DNA of 64,000 nucleotides from Lathyrus oleraceus (lineage: Eukaryota > Streptophyta > Magnoliopsida > Fabales > Fabaceae), in assembly GCF_024323335.1 (NCBI RefSeq), contig NC_066584.1:241331994-241395993 (forward strand), written 5' to 3'. Each line of letters starts with the position of its first letter. Position 1 is the first letter of the stretch. The notes under the pieces are model-generated. The model was given only the letters and a program-made list of their open reading frames with translations. It had not been told where the DNA came from and ran no database searches. The translations under genes were made by a program, and so were the position numbers. Below are positions 32,898-43,432 of this stretch, piece after piece.

Positions 32898-33467
32898 ATG
32901 GACCTCGAACAAACTGTCAAAGATCTCCATGCTCAGAATGCTCAACTCCAGGAGATGATCTTGAACTTATCCAAGGGGCAGGAGGAACTGAAGGCTCTCT
33001 TGCTCGAGAAGAAAAAGGACAAGAAATCTGTGAGTCACATTAACCCGGGAAGAAGGCAGTTTACGAAGATCAATATGACTTTAGCACAAGCACTTCAGGG
33101 TATGCTAAAAGCAAATTTAATTACCCTCAGAGATCCTCCTGCAAAACCCAACACTACTTCTCCTAGTTATAATCCCAATGCCAGGTGTGCATATCACTCT
33201 GATAGCCCCGGGCATGATACAAACGATTGTTGGTTGTTGAAAAATAAGATTCAGGATATGATCGACGCTGGAGAATTTGAATTTGATCCTCCGGATACTC
33301 CTATTGTCATCACTGCTCCTCTGCCTAATCAAGACGAGACTGTTAATGCTGTAGAAGATGCTGATAGCGATTGCAACCTGGATAGCTGGATTTTCCCAAC
33401 AATTGGTGACGGACTCAATAATGGGAAGGCTGAAGACACTATCCCGATTTCCTTTAGTCAGGAATAA
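32898..33467 (+). CDS. Element B fusion ORF: gag N-terminus, gag zinc motif and protease C-terminal tail
   Basis: ATG at 32898, 189 codons. Residues 1-45 form a coiled-coil-like gag start (MDLEQTVKDLHAQNAQLQ ... EELKALLLEKKKDKK), equivalent to MDLPNADFLELKEKM in element A. Residues 60-130 match the gag segment with CAYHSDSPGHDTNDCWLLKN (C-H-H-C spacing as in element A's CEFHSGAPGHNVENC). The last 35 residues (DSDCNLDSWIFP ... AEDTIPISFSQE) match element A's protease tail. The central gag and the protease active site are absent, yet the frame stays open across the joins. Possibly a small gag-like product, or a chance in-frame deletion. Confidence 0.75.
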   Translation: MDLEQTVKDLHAQNAQLQEMILNLSKGQEELKALLLEKKKDKKSVSHINPGRRQFTKINMTLAQALQGMLKANLITLRDPPAKPNTTSPSYNPNARCAYHSDSPGHDTNDCWLLKNKIQDMIDAGEFEFDPPDTPIVITAPLPNQDETVNAVEDADSDCNLDSWIFPTIGDGLNNGKAEDTIPISFSQE

Positions 33468-33640
33468 TTGTTATTGCTCATCTAATGTATCAAATTTGGT
33501 TAAATGTTTTGTCATTTTCATAAGCATATTCACATTCAATGAATCAATGGATTTTTTGCATTCAAATATTGCGCTCTTTATCTTTCCTGTCATCTTTTAA
33601 ACAAAGCTATGTTTTCTTGCACACACTCATGTAACAATTT
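33468..33640 (+). other. Gap between element B fusion ORF and RT remnant (equivalent to the Ogre PR/RT intron)
   Basis: AT-rich stretch with no ORF, in the position where Ogre elements have a spliced intron between protease and RT. I cannot fix splice sites. Confidence 0.45.
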
Positions 33641-34162
33641 GCCGATCCATATCCACTCTGGATCCAGTTGGTAATAACTCTGCTACTGTTCATTATGACT
33701 TTGAAAATCCGATCTACCAAGCCGAGGATGGAAGTGAGGAAGATTGTGAAGTACCTGAGAACTTGCTAGACTACTGCAAGAAGAAAGGACTATTCAGCCG
33801 TATGAGGCATCAATCGAAATTGTGAATCTGGACCACGTCGCCCGATTTATCTCCCATTTGACTGCTACTTGCAAACCCATCTTCAAATTACTGAGAACAG
33901 TCAAGAGATGATGAATGTCAGGAAGCTTTTTGACAAAATCAAGAAGTATCTCCTATCACCTGTTGAAGGAAGACCTCTAATCATGTATTCGACCGTGTTA
34001 GAAAATCCAATAGGGTGTGCTGGGGCAACATGACGAGTCTGGTCGAAAAGAGCATGCCATATACTACCTTAGCAAAAAGGTACCGACTGTGAAACAAGAT
34101 ACTCACAGCTCGAGAAAGCTTGATATGCTTCGGCTTAGGCTGCTCGCCGACTAAGACAATAT
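33641..34162 (+). pseudogene. pol: Element B RT/RNase H remnants, deleted and frameshifted
   Basis: Fragments recognisable against element A: HYDFENPIYQAEDGSEEDCEV (start of the RT ORF); then a jump to RFISHLTATCKPIFKLLR (end of RT); then pieces of the RNase H segment (GCAACATGACGAGTCTGGTCG, ATACTACCTTAGCAAAAAGG). The RT active site (YVDD) and about 900 bp around it are missing. Several frameshifts are present. Confidence 0.8.
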
Positions 34163-34960
34163 ATGTTGAATCATACCACTTTATTGATTTCTAAGATGGA
34201 TCTCATCAAATATACATTTGGAAAACCTGCTCTCTCCAATTTGAACAACCAAATGATTACTGAACTCTGCACGCAGTTCAAAATAACACACCATAACTCT
34301 TCTCCGTACCGGCCAAAGATGAACGGCGCCGTGGAGGCTGCTAATAAGAATATTAAGAAGATTATACGAAAGATGACAGTTACGTACAAAGACTGGCATG
34401 AAATGTTACCATTTGCTCTTCATGGTTATCGCACTTCTGTGCGCACTTCGACAGGGGCAACTCCCTTCTCTTTAGTCTACGGAATGGAAGTTGTCTTACC
34501 GGTGGAGGTTCAGATTCCCTCTCTAAGAATCATGAAAGAGACAGGTTTAGACGAGGATGAATGGATCCAAACTCGACTCGATCAGATAAATTTGATTGAT
34601 GAAAAGAGACTTGCGGCTGTTTGTCATGGGCAGATATATCAGAAGTGCATGACCCAGGCCTTTAACAAAAGGGTCAAGAGACGGGTGTATCAAATCGGCG
34701 ACTTGGTGATCAAGCGTATCATTCTACCACAAAGTGATCCCAAGGGCAAATGGACTCCCACATACGAAGGGCCATTTGTAGTTAAGAAGGTATTCTCTGG
34801 CGGAGCCATGATACTTGCTACAATGGATGACGAAGAATCCCCGCATCCCGTGAACACGGACATAGTTAAAAAAAATATTACGCATGTACACCCAGCAAGT
34901 CGAAAACCTGAAAAGGCGGCTTGGGCAAAAAAAAGGTATCCTGGTGGACTGAAAACCTGA
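34163..34960 (+). CDS. Element B fusion ORF: RNase H fragment joined to integrase C-terminal half
   Basis: ATG at 34163, 265 codons. Residues 1-25 (MLNHTTLLISKMDLIKYTFGKPALS) match element A's RT-RNase H connection. It then jumps in frame to NLNNQMITELCTQFKITHHN, inside the integrase core. The catalytic Glu context NGAVEAANKN is present, but the zinc finger and the first Asp are lost. The C-terminus carries RRVYQIGDLVIKR and KWTPTYEGPFVVKKV (GPF motif), ending after KKRYPGGLKT. It cannot be an active integrase; whether it is translated is unknown. Element A's missing integrase tail can be read by comparison with this one. Confidence 0.8.
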   Translation: MLNHTTLLISKMDLIKYTFGKPALSNLNNQMITELCTQFKITHHNSSPYRPKMNGAVEAANKNIKKIIRKMTVTYKDWHEMLPFALHGYRTSVRTSTGATPFSLVYGMEVVLPVEVQIPSLRIMKETGLDEDEWIQTRLDQINLIDEKRLAAVCHGQIYQKCMTQAFNKRVKRRVYQIGDLVIKRIILPQSDPKGKWTPTYEGPFVVKKVFSGGAMILATMDDEESPHPVNTDIVKKNITHVHPASRKPEKAAWAKKRYPGGLKT

Positions 34961-35404
34961 AAAGGCGGTCCAGGCAAAAATTAGGGATTAAAGTGTATGA
35001 CTATGTCCCGTTCTCGGTCAGCTTCACCCAAATCAAAGGGACTGAACAAGCCAATCGCTTTCATCTGACAGCAGGAGATGAGAGGCTTGAAGACATAATG
35101 ACAGTAGTGGAATTAAAATCGATGGGACTTTTTCTGTATAGCTTTTCTTTATATTCTCAACAGCTTCCTCTTACTAGGATTTCTGTCTCCTTGTACTCAA
35201 ATTGCCTGTTTATAGGCCCTCTTTCAAAGTCGATACCATTTCATCTTCCAAAAAGATGCTTTTGTTTTACTTTCTCTGTTTTGTTTGCATAAACGTCCAT
35301 TGATTTAATTTGAATTGATATATGCATTTGAATATGATTGATGTTTACCGAAAAAAATATGCATGAAATAGCAATAACAGTTACTGAAAGACTTTAGGGT
35401 CGAA

Positions 35405-35660
35405 GATAAGGTCTAACCATGCTTTCCAACAAGTCCGGTTACAAATCCTGTTCCCCAACAAAAACTGGCTATTTCCAGAAGAGGTCGGCATCACCAGACA
35501 GACTGGTCATCTCTTCTATCCCCAGCCAGGCTCTGTTGAGTGTTTCCATCGTCAGACAGAAATCAAGTATCCCCCAGCTAAGAAAGGATCATCAATACAA
35601 ATATCTCCGACCAGAAGACTGAGATTTATTTCCCCAGTAGAGTCCCCTGGAAGAACGTTT
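35405..35660 (+). repeat. Degenerate repeats containing primer-site complement (TCCCCAGTAGAGTC)
   Basis: TCCCCAGTAGAGTC at 35631-35644 matches 14 consecutive bases of the complement of element B's own primer site, and 16 of 18 over the full length. Weaker copies lie near 35411, 35452, 35471, 35519 and 35572, spaced 40-60 bp. Confidence 0.65.
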
Positions 35661-35795
35661 CAGACGCATAGTGCATTCATTACATCATTTCACATCACAT
35701 ACATGCATACAATGTTCGCATTTATTTCAGACGCATAATCCATTCATTACATCATTTCATAACATACGCATGCATACCTCGTTCGCATTCAGTTT
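35661..35795. repeat. 67-bp direct duplication
   Basis: TTCAGACGCATAGTGCATTC at about 35660 and TTCAGACGCATAATCCATTC at about 35727, each followed by ATTACATCATTTCA. Two diverged copies. Confidence 0.75.
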
Positions 35796-36051
35796 CAGAA
35801 GCATAAAACATCTCATGCATCATGACATGGCATGAAGCTAATTTTATATTTCAGGTTAATTATCCTCTTGATACAGTCAAAACAAAGATCCATTCAGACG
35901 GACATCTTTATCAATTACATTCAGGATTCAACTACATCTTTCAGATATACTCCATGTCAACATTCATTCTGACATCCTCCTAACGATGGCATCTATAAGC
36001 CCATCCCAGACATTTATTGCAAATACAACATATACAAATATCATCGGATAT

Positions 36052-36950
36052 AGCCTAACGGACGGCTCATTCTGCTCAAATACGGTCTAATATACGACCC
36101 AGTTAGACCTTCAAGTCCTCAGATGCTACCTAGTGTACGGTACATTTCTGAAGTGTAGTCTAACATACGACTACCCCTTTCATCACCAGATTCAGCCTAA
36201 CGGACGGCTCATTCTGCTCAGAGACGGTCTAATGTACGACCCAGTTAGACCTTCAAGTCCTCAGATGCTACCTAGTGTACGGTACATTTCTGAAGCGTAG
36301 TCTAGCGTACGACTACCCCTTTCATCATCAGATTCAGCCTAACGGACGGCTCATTCTGCTCAGAGACGGTCTAATGTACGACCCAGTTAGACCTTCATCT
36401 CCTCAGATGCTACCTAGTGTACGGTACATTTCTGAAGTGTAGTCTAGCATACGACTACCCCTTTTTCGTCATCAGATCCAGCCTAACAGACGGCTCGTTC
36501 TGCTCAGAGACGGTCTAGCATACGACCCATTTGGATGTTCATTCCCTCAGATGTTACCTAGCATACATACATCTCTGAAGTGTAGTCTAGCGTATGACTA
36601 TCCCTTTCATCCTCAGATGCAGCCTGACATGCCACAACTCCAACACGGTCTAACGTACGACCCATTTGGATCTTCAACTCAGATACGATCTGGCATACGA
36701 TCCACTCTGATCTCTCATCCCCAGTGAAGTCATCCGCCTAATGAACAACTCACTCTGCTATTCAGATACGGTCTAGCGTATGATCCATTCTGATCCCTTA
36801 TCCCCAGCAGTATATAACACACTCCGACTCCCCGGCGAAGTCGACAACATAATGGAGGACTCACTATACAGTCTAACGTACGACCCGATATGACACCCAT
36901 GTCTTCAGATATCGCCTAACGTACGACACAATCTGAAGCCCTCATCATCA
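36052..36950. repeat. 142-bp tandem array in element B 3'UTR, about 5-6 units
   Basis: AGCCTAAC(G/A)GACGGCTC begins at 36052, 36194, 36336 and 36480, and as AGCCTGACATGCC at 36621. Spacings are 141-144 bp. Units contain many short GGTCTA(A/G)(T/C)(G/A)TACGACC phrases. The first three are nearly identical; later ones are diverged, and at 36718-36843 primer-site-complement motifs reappear. Confidence 0.9.
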
Positions 36951-37097
36951 AACTTCCTGGATGGCATCTTTAAGCCCATCTCCATCAAGACTAATTGACA
37001 AGTGCAAATATTTGGGGCATTCTAGTGTTCAATAATCTTCCACCTCCAGACCACGAATGGCATACATACCATTCTAACTCTCTCGGTTCAAGAATAT

Positions 37098-37111
37098 TGA
37101 ACAGGGGCAGC
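37098..37111 (+). promoter_or_regulatory. Polypurine tract of element B
   Basis: TTGAACAGGGGCAGC directly before TGTCATACC at 37112; same core AGGGGCAGC as element A. Confidence 0.8.
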
Positions 37112-39181
37112 TGTCATACCCCAAAATTTGCCCGTTAATATCACAAGGCATTTCTCGAAGCACTCCAACTTATTCTGCAAGGCACTGACCTTAAAGGAAC
37201 AAAAGCCCAGCTCACAACAGGCCCAATCCAGAAAAAGGCCCAAACTAGCTCGCTCGCTAGGCGAGCAACTCCTTCGCCTAGCGAATCTTGCGAATACCAG
37301 AATTATTGGGCTTCATTCTGAGCCCATTAGGTCACAAATGGCCTGCTCGCTAGGCGAGCAAATCCTTCGCCTAGCGAACCCTTCGCTACAACGCTCGCCT
37401 AGCGAAGCTTGCGATATATCAGAATTTTTGGGCTTCATTCTGAGCCCATTAGGTCACCACAATCACTATAAATAGCCAAGCTTCAGTCAGAAAGGGAGGA
37501 CGAAAACAGAGCGAAAAGGGGAGACGAATCGGAACCCTGGCAATCAAACCTTGGAGGTCAACCAAGAGGATTCAGAGCAACCCTAAAGGAAACCCTGAAG
37601 GCAATTCAACGGCACCAAGGTTACCTCCGCCCAACTCCACCCGATACCAAAAGTGATCTGCCAATCCAGTGTTACAATCCAATTGCAAACAGGTTTGCGC
37701 ATCACTACTGTTTTATGCTTCCAATTTGTAATCTCTAAATACATAATGCATCATGATTGAATTTTTGGATATGTAATTAGACTTTGCATGTGAATTCCAG
37801 TATGCCTGAATATCCTGAATGTTTGACCATGTTATTTCTGTAATTGAATGCCATGGGGCGTGCAGCATGCTGAGATCATACTGTTCTGAAATTCAAAACC
37901 CGCAGCCGCTCGCTAGCACATCGCTAAGCGAGCATGTAGCGAGTATTCGCTAGGCCTTCGCTAGGCGAGGCAGAGGCGAACGTGACAGTCGCTAATATTT
38001 TGGTTGTTATGTCCTATGCTTATCTGATCTATTCTCTGTTAATCATGTGTTGTTTTGCCTGACATTCATACTGTTGTGTTTCTTTTGCGGTGTAATCTTC
38101 GATTGCACCCTGATTTGGTATTCTGACCTGTTTGTTGAATGTTGTAAGGGTTCACATACTCTCGGAAAAGGTAGCTTGCTAGGTATTCCACTTTATTTGT
38201 GGGATACCCTTGGGAAGATTCATCCTAATTATTTAATTGATTTTAATGTGGAGATTCATCCTAATTATGTAATTGACTTTAACGTGGACCTAATTACCTA
38301 ATTGATTACAACTACTTAATCGATTACAAAATATTGCCTTTGAATATGTGATCTTGGACCTCTCTTTGCCCTACGGTATTACGGTATTACGGTCATGTCC
38401 CGCGAACGTAGGGATACACTTAGCAAAGACCCTTCGACTAAATCATCATGTCCCTATAAAATAAATCATAGTCCCTCGGATGTTGCCTTCGAATATATGA
38501 TTTTGTCCCGCAATGACCCTTCGGTGTAGCCCACGGTTAAATGATGATCGTCCCTTCGAATGCTAAGGTATCCTTACAAATGTTGCCTTCAATGACCAAT
38601 CGATGACCCTTTTACATCCAAAGGATAAAACTACTTACTTCTCAATAGTAAGGACAATTTTACCCTCATAAGGATAGGAAATGCCCATAAAGACCTTGGG
38701 TAGGTATAACTCTTAATTGCTTACTCACAACTAAAACTACTTTTCACACCTCACACCTTTTCAAAACATCTTTTAGAAAATCAGCACTTGGTATACATTC
38801 ATGCTAGAATCATTACTGAGTTATATTTTTCTAAACAACTTTCAAAACTAAACGAGATAACCACTTTGTATACATTCATACTAGAATCATTACAAAGTTA
38901 AATTCTCTTTTCAAAACATCTTCTAAACAATTCACCACCACTTTTTCCAGACAAACATAAGTGATCAAGCAATTAAGAGCCCATGGATAACCATGGATAC
39001 AAAGGGTGCTAACACCTTCCCTTTGTATAATGTACCTCCCGAACCCAAAATCTAATTAAGGTCTTTCCTGTTCTTTTCCACCTTTCCTTATTGGATAAAA
39101 GAAAAGTCGGTGGCGACTCTTGCTATCCGCGACATTTGCTTTACAAAGCAAAAACACAAAAAGTTAGTTCACCGTATGACA
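37112..39181 (+). repeat. Element B 3' LTR, 2070 bp, uninterrupted
   Basis: TGTCATACCCC...CGTATGACA. About 15 differences from the split 5' LTR by hand count. Palindrome arrays at about 37252-37412 and 37905-37999, TATA box at 37467-37474. The 312-bp segment is single copy here (38727-39038). Confidence 0.93.
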
Positions 39182-39186
39182 CCCAT
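39182..39186. repeat. Target site duplication of element B (right copy), CCCAT
   Basis: Pairs with 5486-5490. Confidence 0.93.
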
Positions 39187-42100
39187 TCAGCCTCTTGCAA
39201 TTTCACGTCCATCAGGACTCTCAAAGAGGGAATTTGAACCTCAACCGGTAGCATGGCTTCCATTCCATATACAAGCGAGAAAGGCGTTGCCCCAGTAGAT
39301 GTACGTACCGAAGTTCGGTACCCATGTAATGCAAATGGCAACATCTCATGCCAATCTTTATAGGTCACGACCATTTTCTGCACAATTTTCTTTATATTCT
39401 TATTGGCTGCCTCAACCGCCCCATTCATCTTCGGACGATAAAGAGAAGTATTGTGATGCTCGATCTTGAAGTCCCTACACAGTTCTGCCATCATCTTGTT
39501 GTTCAAATTAGAACCATTATCAGTAATGATTCTCTCGGGAACCCCATATCGACAAATGATGTCTCTCTTCAAGAATCTGGCAACGACCTGTTTCGTCACA
39601 TTTGCGTAAGAGGCTGCTTCCACCCACTTGGTGAAGTAATCAATAGCCACTAATATGAACCGATGCCCATTCGAAGCCGTAGGCTCAATCTTCCCAATCA
39701 TATCAATGCCCCACATAGCAAACGGCCACGGAGACGACATCAAGCTCAACGGATTTGGAGGCACGTGCACCTTGTCGGCATAAATCTGGCATTGATGACA
39801 CTTCCGCACAAAATTGAAACATTGGGCCTCCATTGTCATCCAGTAATAACCAGCTCTTAACAGCTTCTTCACCATTGCATTCCCACTGGCATGGGTACCG
39901 AGCGACCCCTCGTGAACCTCTTTCATCAATTGGCTTGCTTCTTTATCATCAACACATCTGAGCAAAACCCAATCGAAATTTCTCTTGTACAAAACCCCAT
40001 CCTTATTCAAGTAGAACACCATGGACAACCTCCACAGAGTCTTTCGGTCCTTCTTGGATGCTCCCTCAGGACATTCTTGGGTCTCCAGATAGCGCTTGAT
40101 ATCGTAATACCACAGCTTCTCATCGTCAGGCGCTGTGTCAACAGCAAACACATAAGACGGTCTATCCAAACGTCCCACCTCAACACTTGGGAACTGATTC
40201 CACCACTGCACCTTAATCAAGGCAGCCAGAGTAGCCAAAGCATCTGCTAAAGGGTTCTCTTCTCTCGGCACATGATGCAATACCACCTTGGTAAAAAACG
40301 TCAACAATCTCCTCGTATAATCCCGATATGGAATTAAATGAGATTGATGCGTATACCATTTTCCGTTAACCTGATTCACAACCAAAGCTGAATCTCCATA
40401 TATAATAAGGTTCTTGATCCTCAAATCAATCGCCTCTTCAATCCCCAGGATACAAGCTTCGTATTCAGCCACGTTGTTGGTGCACTCAAATGTTAGCTGG
40501 GCAGCAAAAGGAATGTGGGATCCTTTCGGCGTAACCAAAACAGCACCAACACCACTACCATTCACATTAACGGCCCCATCAAACATCAGAATCCATTCGG
40601 ATTCAGGGTCAGGCCCCTCCTCCAGGATTGGTTCCTCACAATCTTTCGATTTGAGAAACATGATGTCCTCATCAGGGAATTCAAACTTCATCGGTTGATA
40701 ATCCTCAATAGGTTGCTGAGCGAGGTAATCAGACAATACATTCCCCTTGATTTCTTTCTGCGAGGTATACTGTATATCATATTCAGTCAAAATCATTTGC
40801 CACCTTGCAACCCATCCGGTCAATGCTGGCTTCTCAAAAATGTACTTGATTGGATCCATCTTGGAAATCAATAAAGTGGTATGAACCAGCATATACTGCC
40901 TCAGTCGGCGAGCAGCCCAGACCAAAGCACAGCAAGTTTTCTCGAGCAGTGAATATCTTGTTTCACAGTCGGTAAACTTTTTGCAAAGGTAGTATATGGC
41001 ATGCTCTTTTCGACCAGACTCGTCATGCTGCCCCAATACACACCCCATAGACCCCTTGAGGACCGTCAAGTACAGAATTAACGGTCGTCCCTCCACAGGA
41101 GGCATCAAAATCGGAGGCTCCTGCAAATACTCTTTTATCTTTTCAAATGCCGCTTGGCAATCATTATTCCACCTGACCGTTTGATCTTTTCTCAATAACT
41201 TGAATATAGGTTCACACGTGGCTGTTAGATGAGATATGAACCGCGAAATGTAGTTCAATCTACCTAAGAAACCACGAACCTCCTTCTCTGTTCTCGGTTC
41301 AGGCATTTCTTGTATTGCTTTTACTTTAGCAGGATCAACCTCGATTCCTCTTTCACTTACAATGAACCCCAGCAATTTACCGGACCGCACTCCGAAAGTG
41401 CACTTGTTCGGATTCAACCTCAGTCTGAACTGTCTCAGCCGGTCAAACAACTTGGCCAGATCTACCAGATGCCCCTCCTCTGTTTGGGACTTCGCTATCA
41501 TGTCATCAACATAGCATTCGATTTCATGATGAATCATATCATGAAACAAAGTCACCATGGCCCTTTGATAAGTAGCACCGGCGTTCTTGAGACCAAATGG
41601 CATCACCTTATAACAAAAAGTGCCCCACGGTGTGATGAACGTTGTTTTCTCCATATCATCTGGCGACATTTTAATTTGATTATAACCAGAAAAACCATCC
41701 ATGAAGGAAAACACTGAGAATTGAGCTGTATTATCTACCAACACATCAATCTGAGGTAGCGGGAAATCATCCTTCGGGCTAGCTCTGTTCAAATCCCGGT
41801 AGTCCACACACATTCTCACCTTCCCATCCTTCTTCGGCACCAGCACAATATTCACAACCCAGGGTGGATAATTAGTGACAGCTAGGAAACCAGCATCCAA
41901 CTGCTTCTGTACCTCTTCTTTAATTTTCATGGCCATCTCAGGTCGAGTTCTGCGCAACTTCTGCTTCACTGGAGGGCAATCTGCTCTCAATGGTAATTTG
42001 TGCACAACGATATCGGTATCCAACCCTGGCATATCTTGATAAGACCAGGCGAAGATATCAACATACTCTTTCAACAAAGCTGCCATTCTGCTCTTAACAT

Positions 42101-42473
42101 TTGCCTCCAAAGCAGCCCTAACTTTCACTTCCTTTCTGACCTCGTCGGTACCCAGATTCACAACCTCAACTTGCTCCTCGTGCGGCTGAATCACCTTCTC
42201 CTCTTGTTTCAACAACCTGGCTAACTCCTCCGGCAGTTCACATTCTTCTTCGCCTTCTTCTTCGGCATGATAGATCGGATTGTCGAAGTCATATGAGGGT
42301 GTAACAGGATTGTTATCAATGAGATCCGGAGAAATATCGCATCTGCATGAATGTTGATTCATGCATTGCTTTAGAACCGGAGCGAGACAAATTGAAAAAG
42401 GAAAAAAGAAAATAAACATTGTCATTTTTATTTTTGTTTTTAAACTGCAAAAATAAGGAAAAACAGGGAACAC
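39187..42473 (-). CDS. pol: Element A pol: RT, RNase H, archaeal-type RNase H, integrase (interrupted near C-terminus)
   Basis: About 1095 open codons with no ATG at the 5' end (the frame opens at GTG), consistent with a spliced pol exon. Order: linker with DFDNPIYHAEEEGEEE; RT (KDGKVRMCVDYRDLN, FMDGFSGYNQI, YVDDMIAKS near residue 321); Ty3 RNase H (YLTVLKGSMGCVLGQ, YYLCKKFTDCETRYS); a second, archaeal-type RNase H (MFDGAVNVNGSGVGAVLV, NNVAEYEACILGI near 629), which is diagnostic of the Tat/Ogre group; integrase zinc finger (HEGSLGTH ... CHQC) and D-D-E core (WGIDMIGKI, IITDNGSN, GAVEAANK). In the first RNase H the usual catalytic DAS is not seen. The frame runs into element B at CCCAT. Confidence 0.92.
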
Positions 42474-42610
42474 CGCTTTTAATGAAAAACATCCTTTTAT
42501 TTATGATGCAAATTTTGCAAAATGAAACATGAGGTGGCCCTTACAATGAACCATTACGTTTTGGGCAAAACGTAAGGCTTCCATGCAAATAAAATTGAAA
42601 ACAGAAAATA
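42340..42610 (-). other. Putative intron region between element A protease and RT
   Basis: AT-rich, stop-rich interval between the protease stop and the conserved RT linker. On the minus strand a donor-like CATTGTAAGG occurs near 42549, and acceptor-like TTTTTGCAG (about 42450) and TTCATGCAG (about 42344) follow. A spliced intron at this position is established for Ogre elements; the exact borders here are my guess. Confidence 0.5.
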
Positions 42611-43432
42611 TTACTCTTCAAGTAGAGTGACAGTGATGATCTTTTCAGCCTTCCAGTTCTGGACTTCCATTCCTGGTACGCACAGCTTTATCCATTGATC
42701 TATCTCGCAATCACTGTCAACTTCTTCACCCACTATGCAGATGTGATCTGGATCCAACATTCCAGCACTGGTGAATGTGAATGACGGACGACGTCCTCTA
42801 CCTTGTCCAAACGAGCCTCGGCCCGGCTGATAACCCACTCCGAATCTATCCTTCTTGGCGGCGATGTCCATCATCTTTCCCCAAGCAGGAGCTTCCCCAC
42901 TCTTCACCACCTCAGCAGCCTGTTTGTACGAAGAAATGGACGGTTTCTCCTCTTCTTTGGCAAAAAGAACATTCTCCACCTTGACGGTTTCGAATGCTTG
43001 ACTCGGCGTTTCCCATATCTCACCCTCCATTTCAACATACTTGAACGATGACAAGTGGCTGACGAAGATATCCTCCTCCCCACAAATTGTGACGACCTGC
43101 CCATCCCAGATGTACTTCAGCTTTTGATGCAAAGTCGAAGTCACTGCCCCAGCAGCATGGATCCATGGGCGACCCAACAGGCAACTGTATGCCGGCTGAA
43201 TATCCATGACATAAAATACCGACTTGAACACTTCGGGCCCGATCTTCACCGGGAGCTCCACTTCCCCGAACACTGCCCTCTTTGAACCGTCGAAAGCTCT
43301 CACTATCAGGTCAGTGGGCGTCAAGATCAATCCTTCACAGTTCAGCTTCGCCAGGGCTTTCTTCGGCAACACATTTAAAGAGGAGCCGGTATCAACCAAC
43401 ACGTGCGAGAGCACGGCCCCTGTTACACCCAT
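42611..43432 (-). CDS. pro: Element A aspartic protease domain
   Basis: 273 codons. The catalytic motif VLVDTGSSLNVLPKKAL lies at residues 10-28, followed by FDGSKRAVFGEVELPVKIG, FYVMDIQPAYSCLLGRPWIH (the hydrophobic-Gly flap partner with the ILG-R type motif) and a C-terminal tail through DSDCEIDQWIKLCVPGMEV to TLLEE. The usual bridge from gag into the protease is missing a short stretch, and the frame differs from gag's, so gag-protease is not continuous. The ATG at 43432 is probably not a natural start. Confidence 0.88.
   Translation of the reverse strand: MGVTGAVLSHVLVDTGSSLNVLPKKALAKLNCEGLILTPTDLIVRAFDGSKRAVFGEVELPVKIGPEVFKSVFYVMDIQPAYSCLLGRPWIHAAGAVTSTLHQKLKYIWDGQVVTICGEEDIFVSHLSSFKYVEMEGEIWETPSQAFETVKVENVLFAKEEEKPSISSYKQAAEVVKSGEAPAWGKMMDIAAKKDRFGVGYQPGRGSFGQGRGRRPSFTFTSAGMLDPDHICIVGEEVDSDCEIDQWIKLCVPGMEVQNWKAEKIITVTLLEE

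Larger units (their letters stand above)
34961..37097 (+). other. Element B 3' untranslated region
   Basis: About 2.1 kb without genes. It has three repeat zones: primer-site-complement motifs (35405-35660), a 67-bp duplication (35661-35795) and a 142-bp tandem array (36052-36950). A short ORF at 35419-35622 is inside the first zone and is not a gene. Confidence 0.85.
5491..39181 (+). mobile_element. Element B: internally deleted Tat/Ogre-type LTR retrotransposon, nested in element A and split by element C
   Basis: The LTRs start TGTCATACCCC and end GTATGACA. The primer site follows the left LTR (32100-32117) and a purine tract precedes the right LTR, so it reads on the plus strand. Without element C, its 5-bp duplication and the extra 312-bp LTR copy, it is about 9.2 kb. 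Coding remnants resemble element A's but lack most of gag, the protease core, most of RT, the second RNase H and the integrase zinc finger. LTR divergence is about 0.7% by hand count. It is likely non-autonomous, mobilised by a full Ogre-type relative. Confidence 0.9.

Noticed and set aside
39348..41717. Plus-strand ORFs opposite element A pol
   Set aside because: Antisense shadows of a long, codon-biased reading frame; no independent signal.
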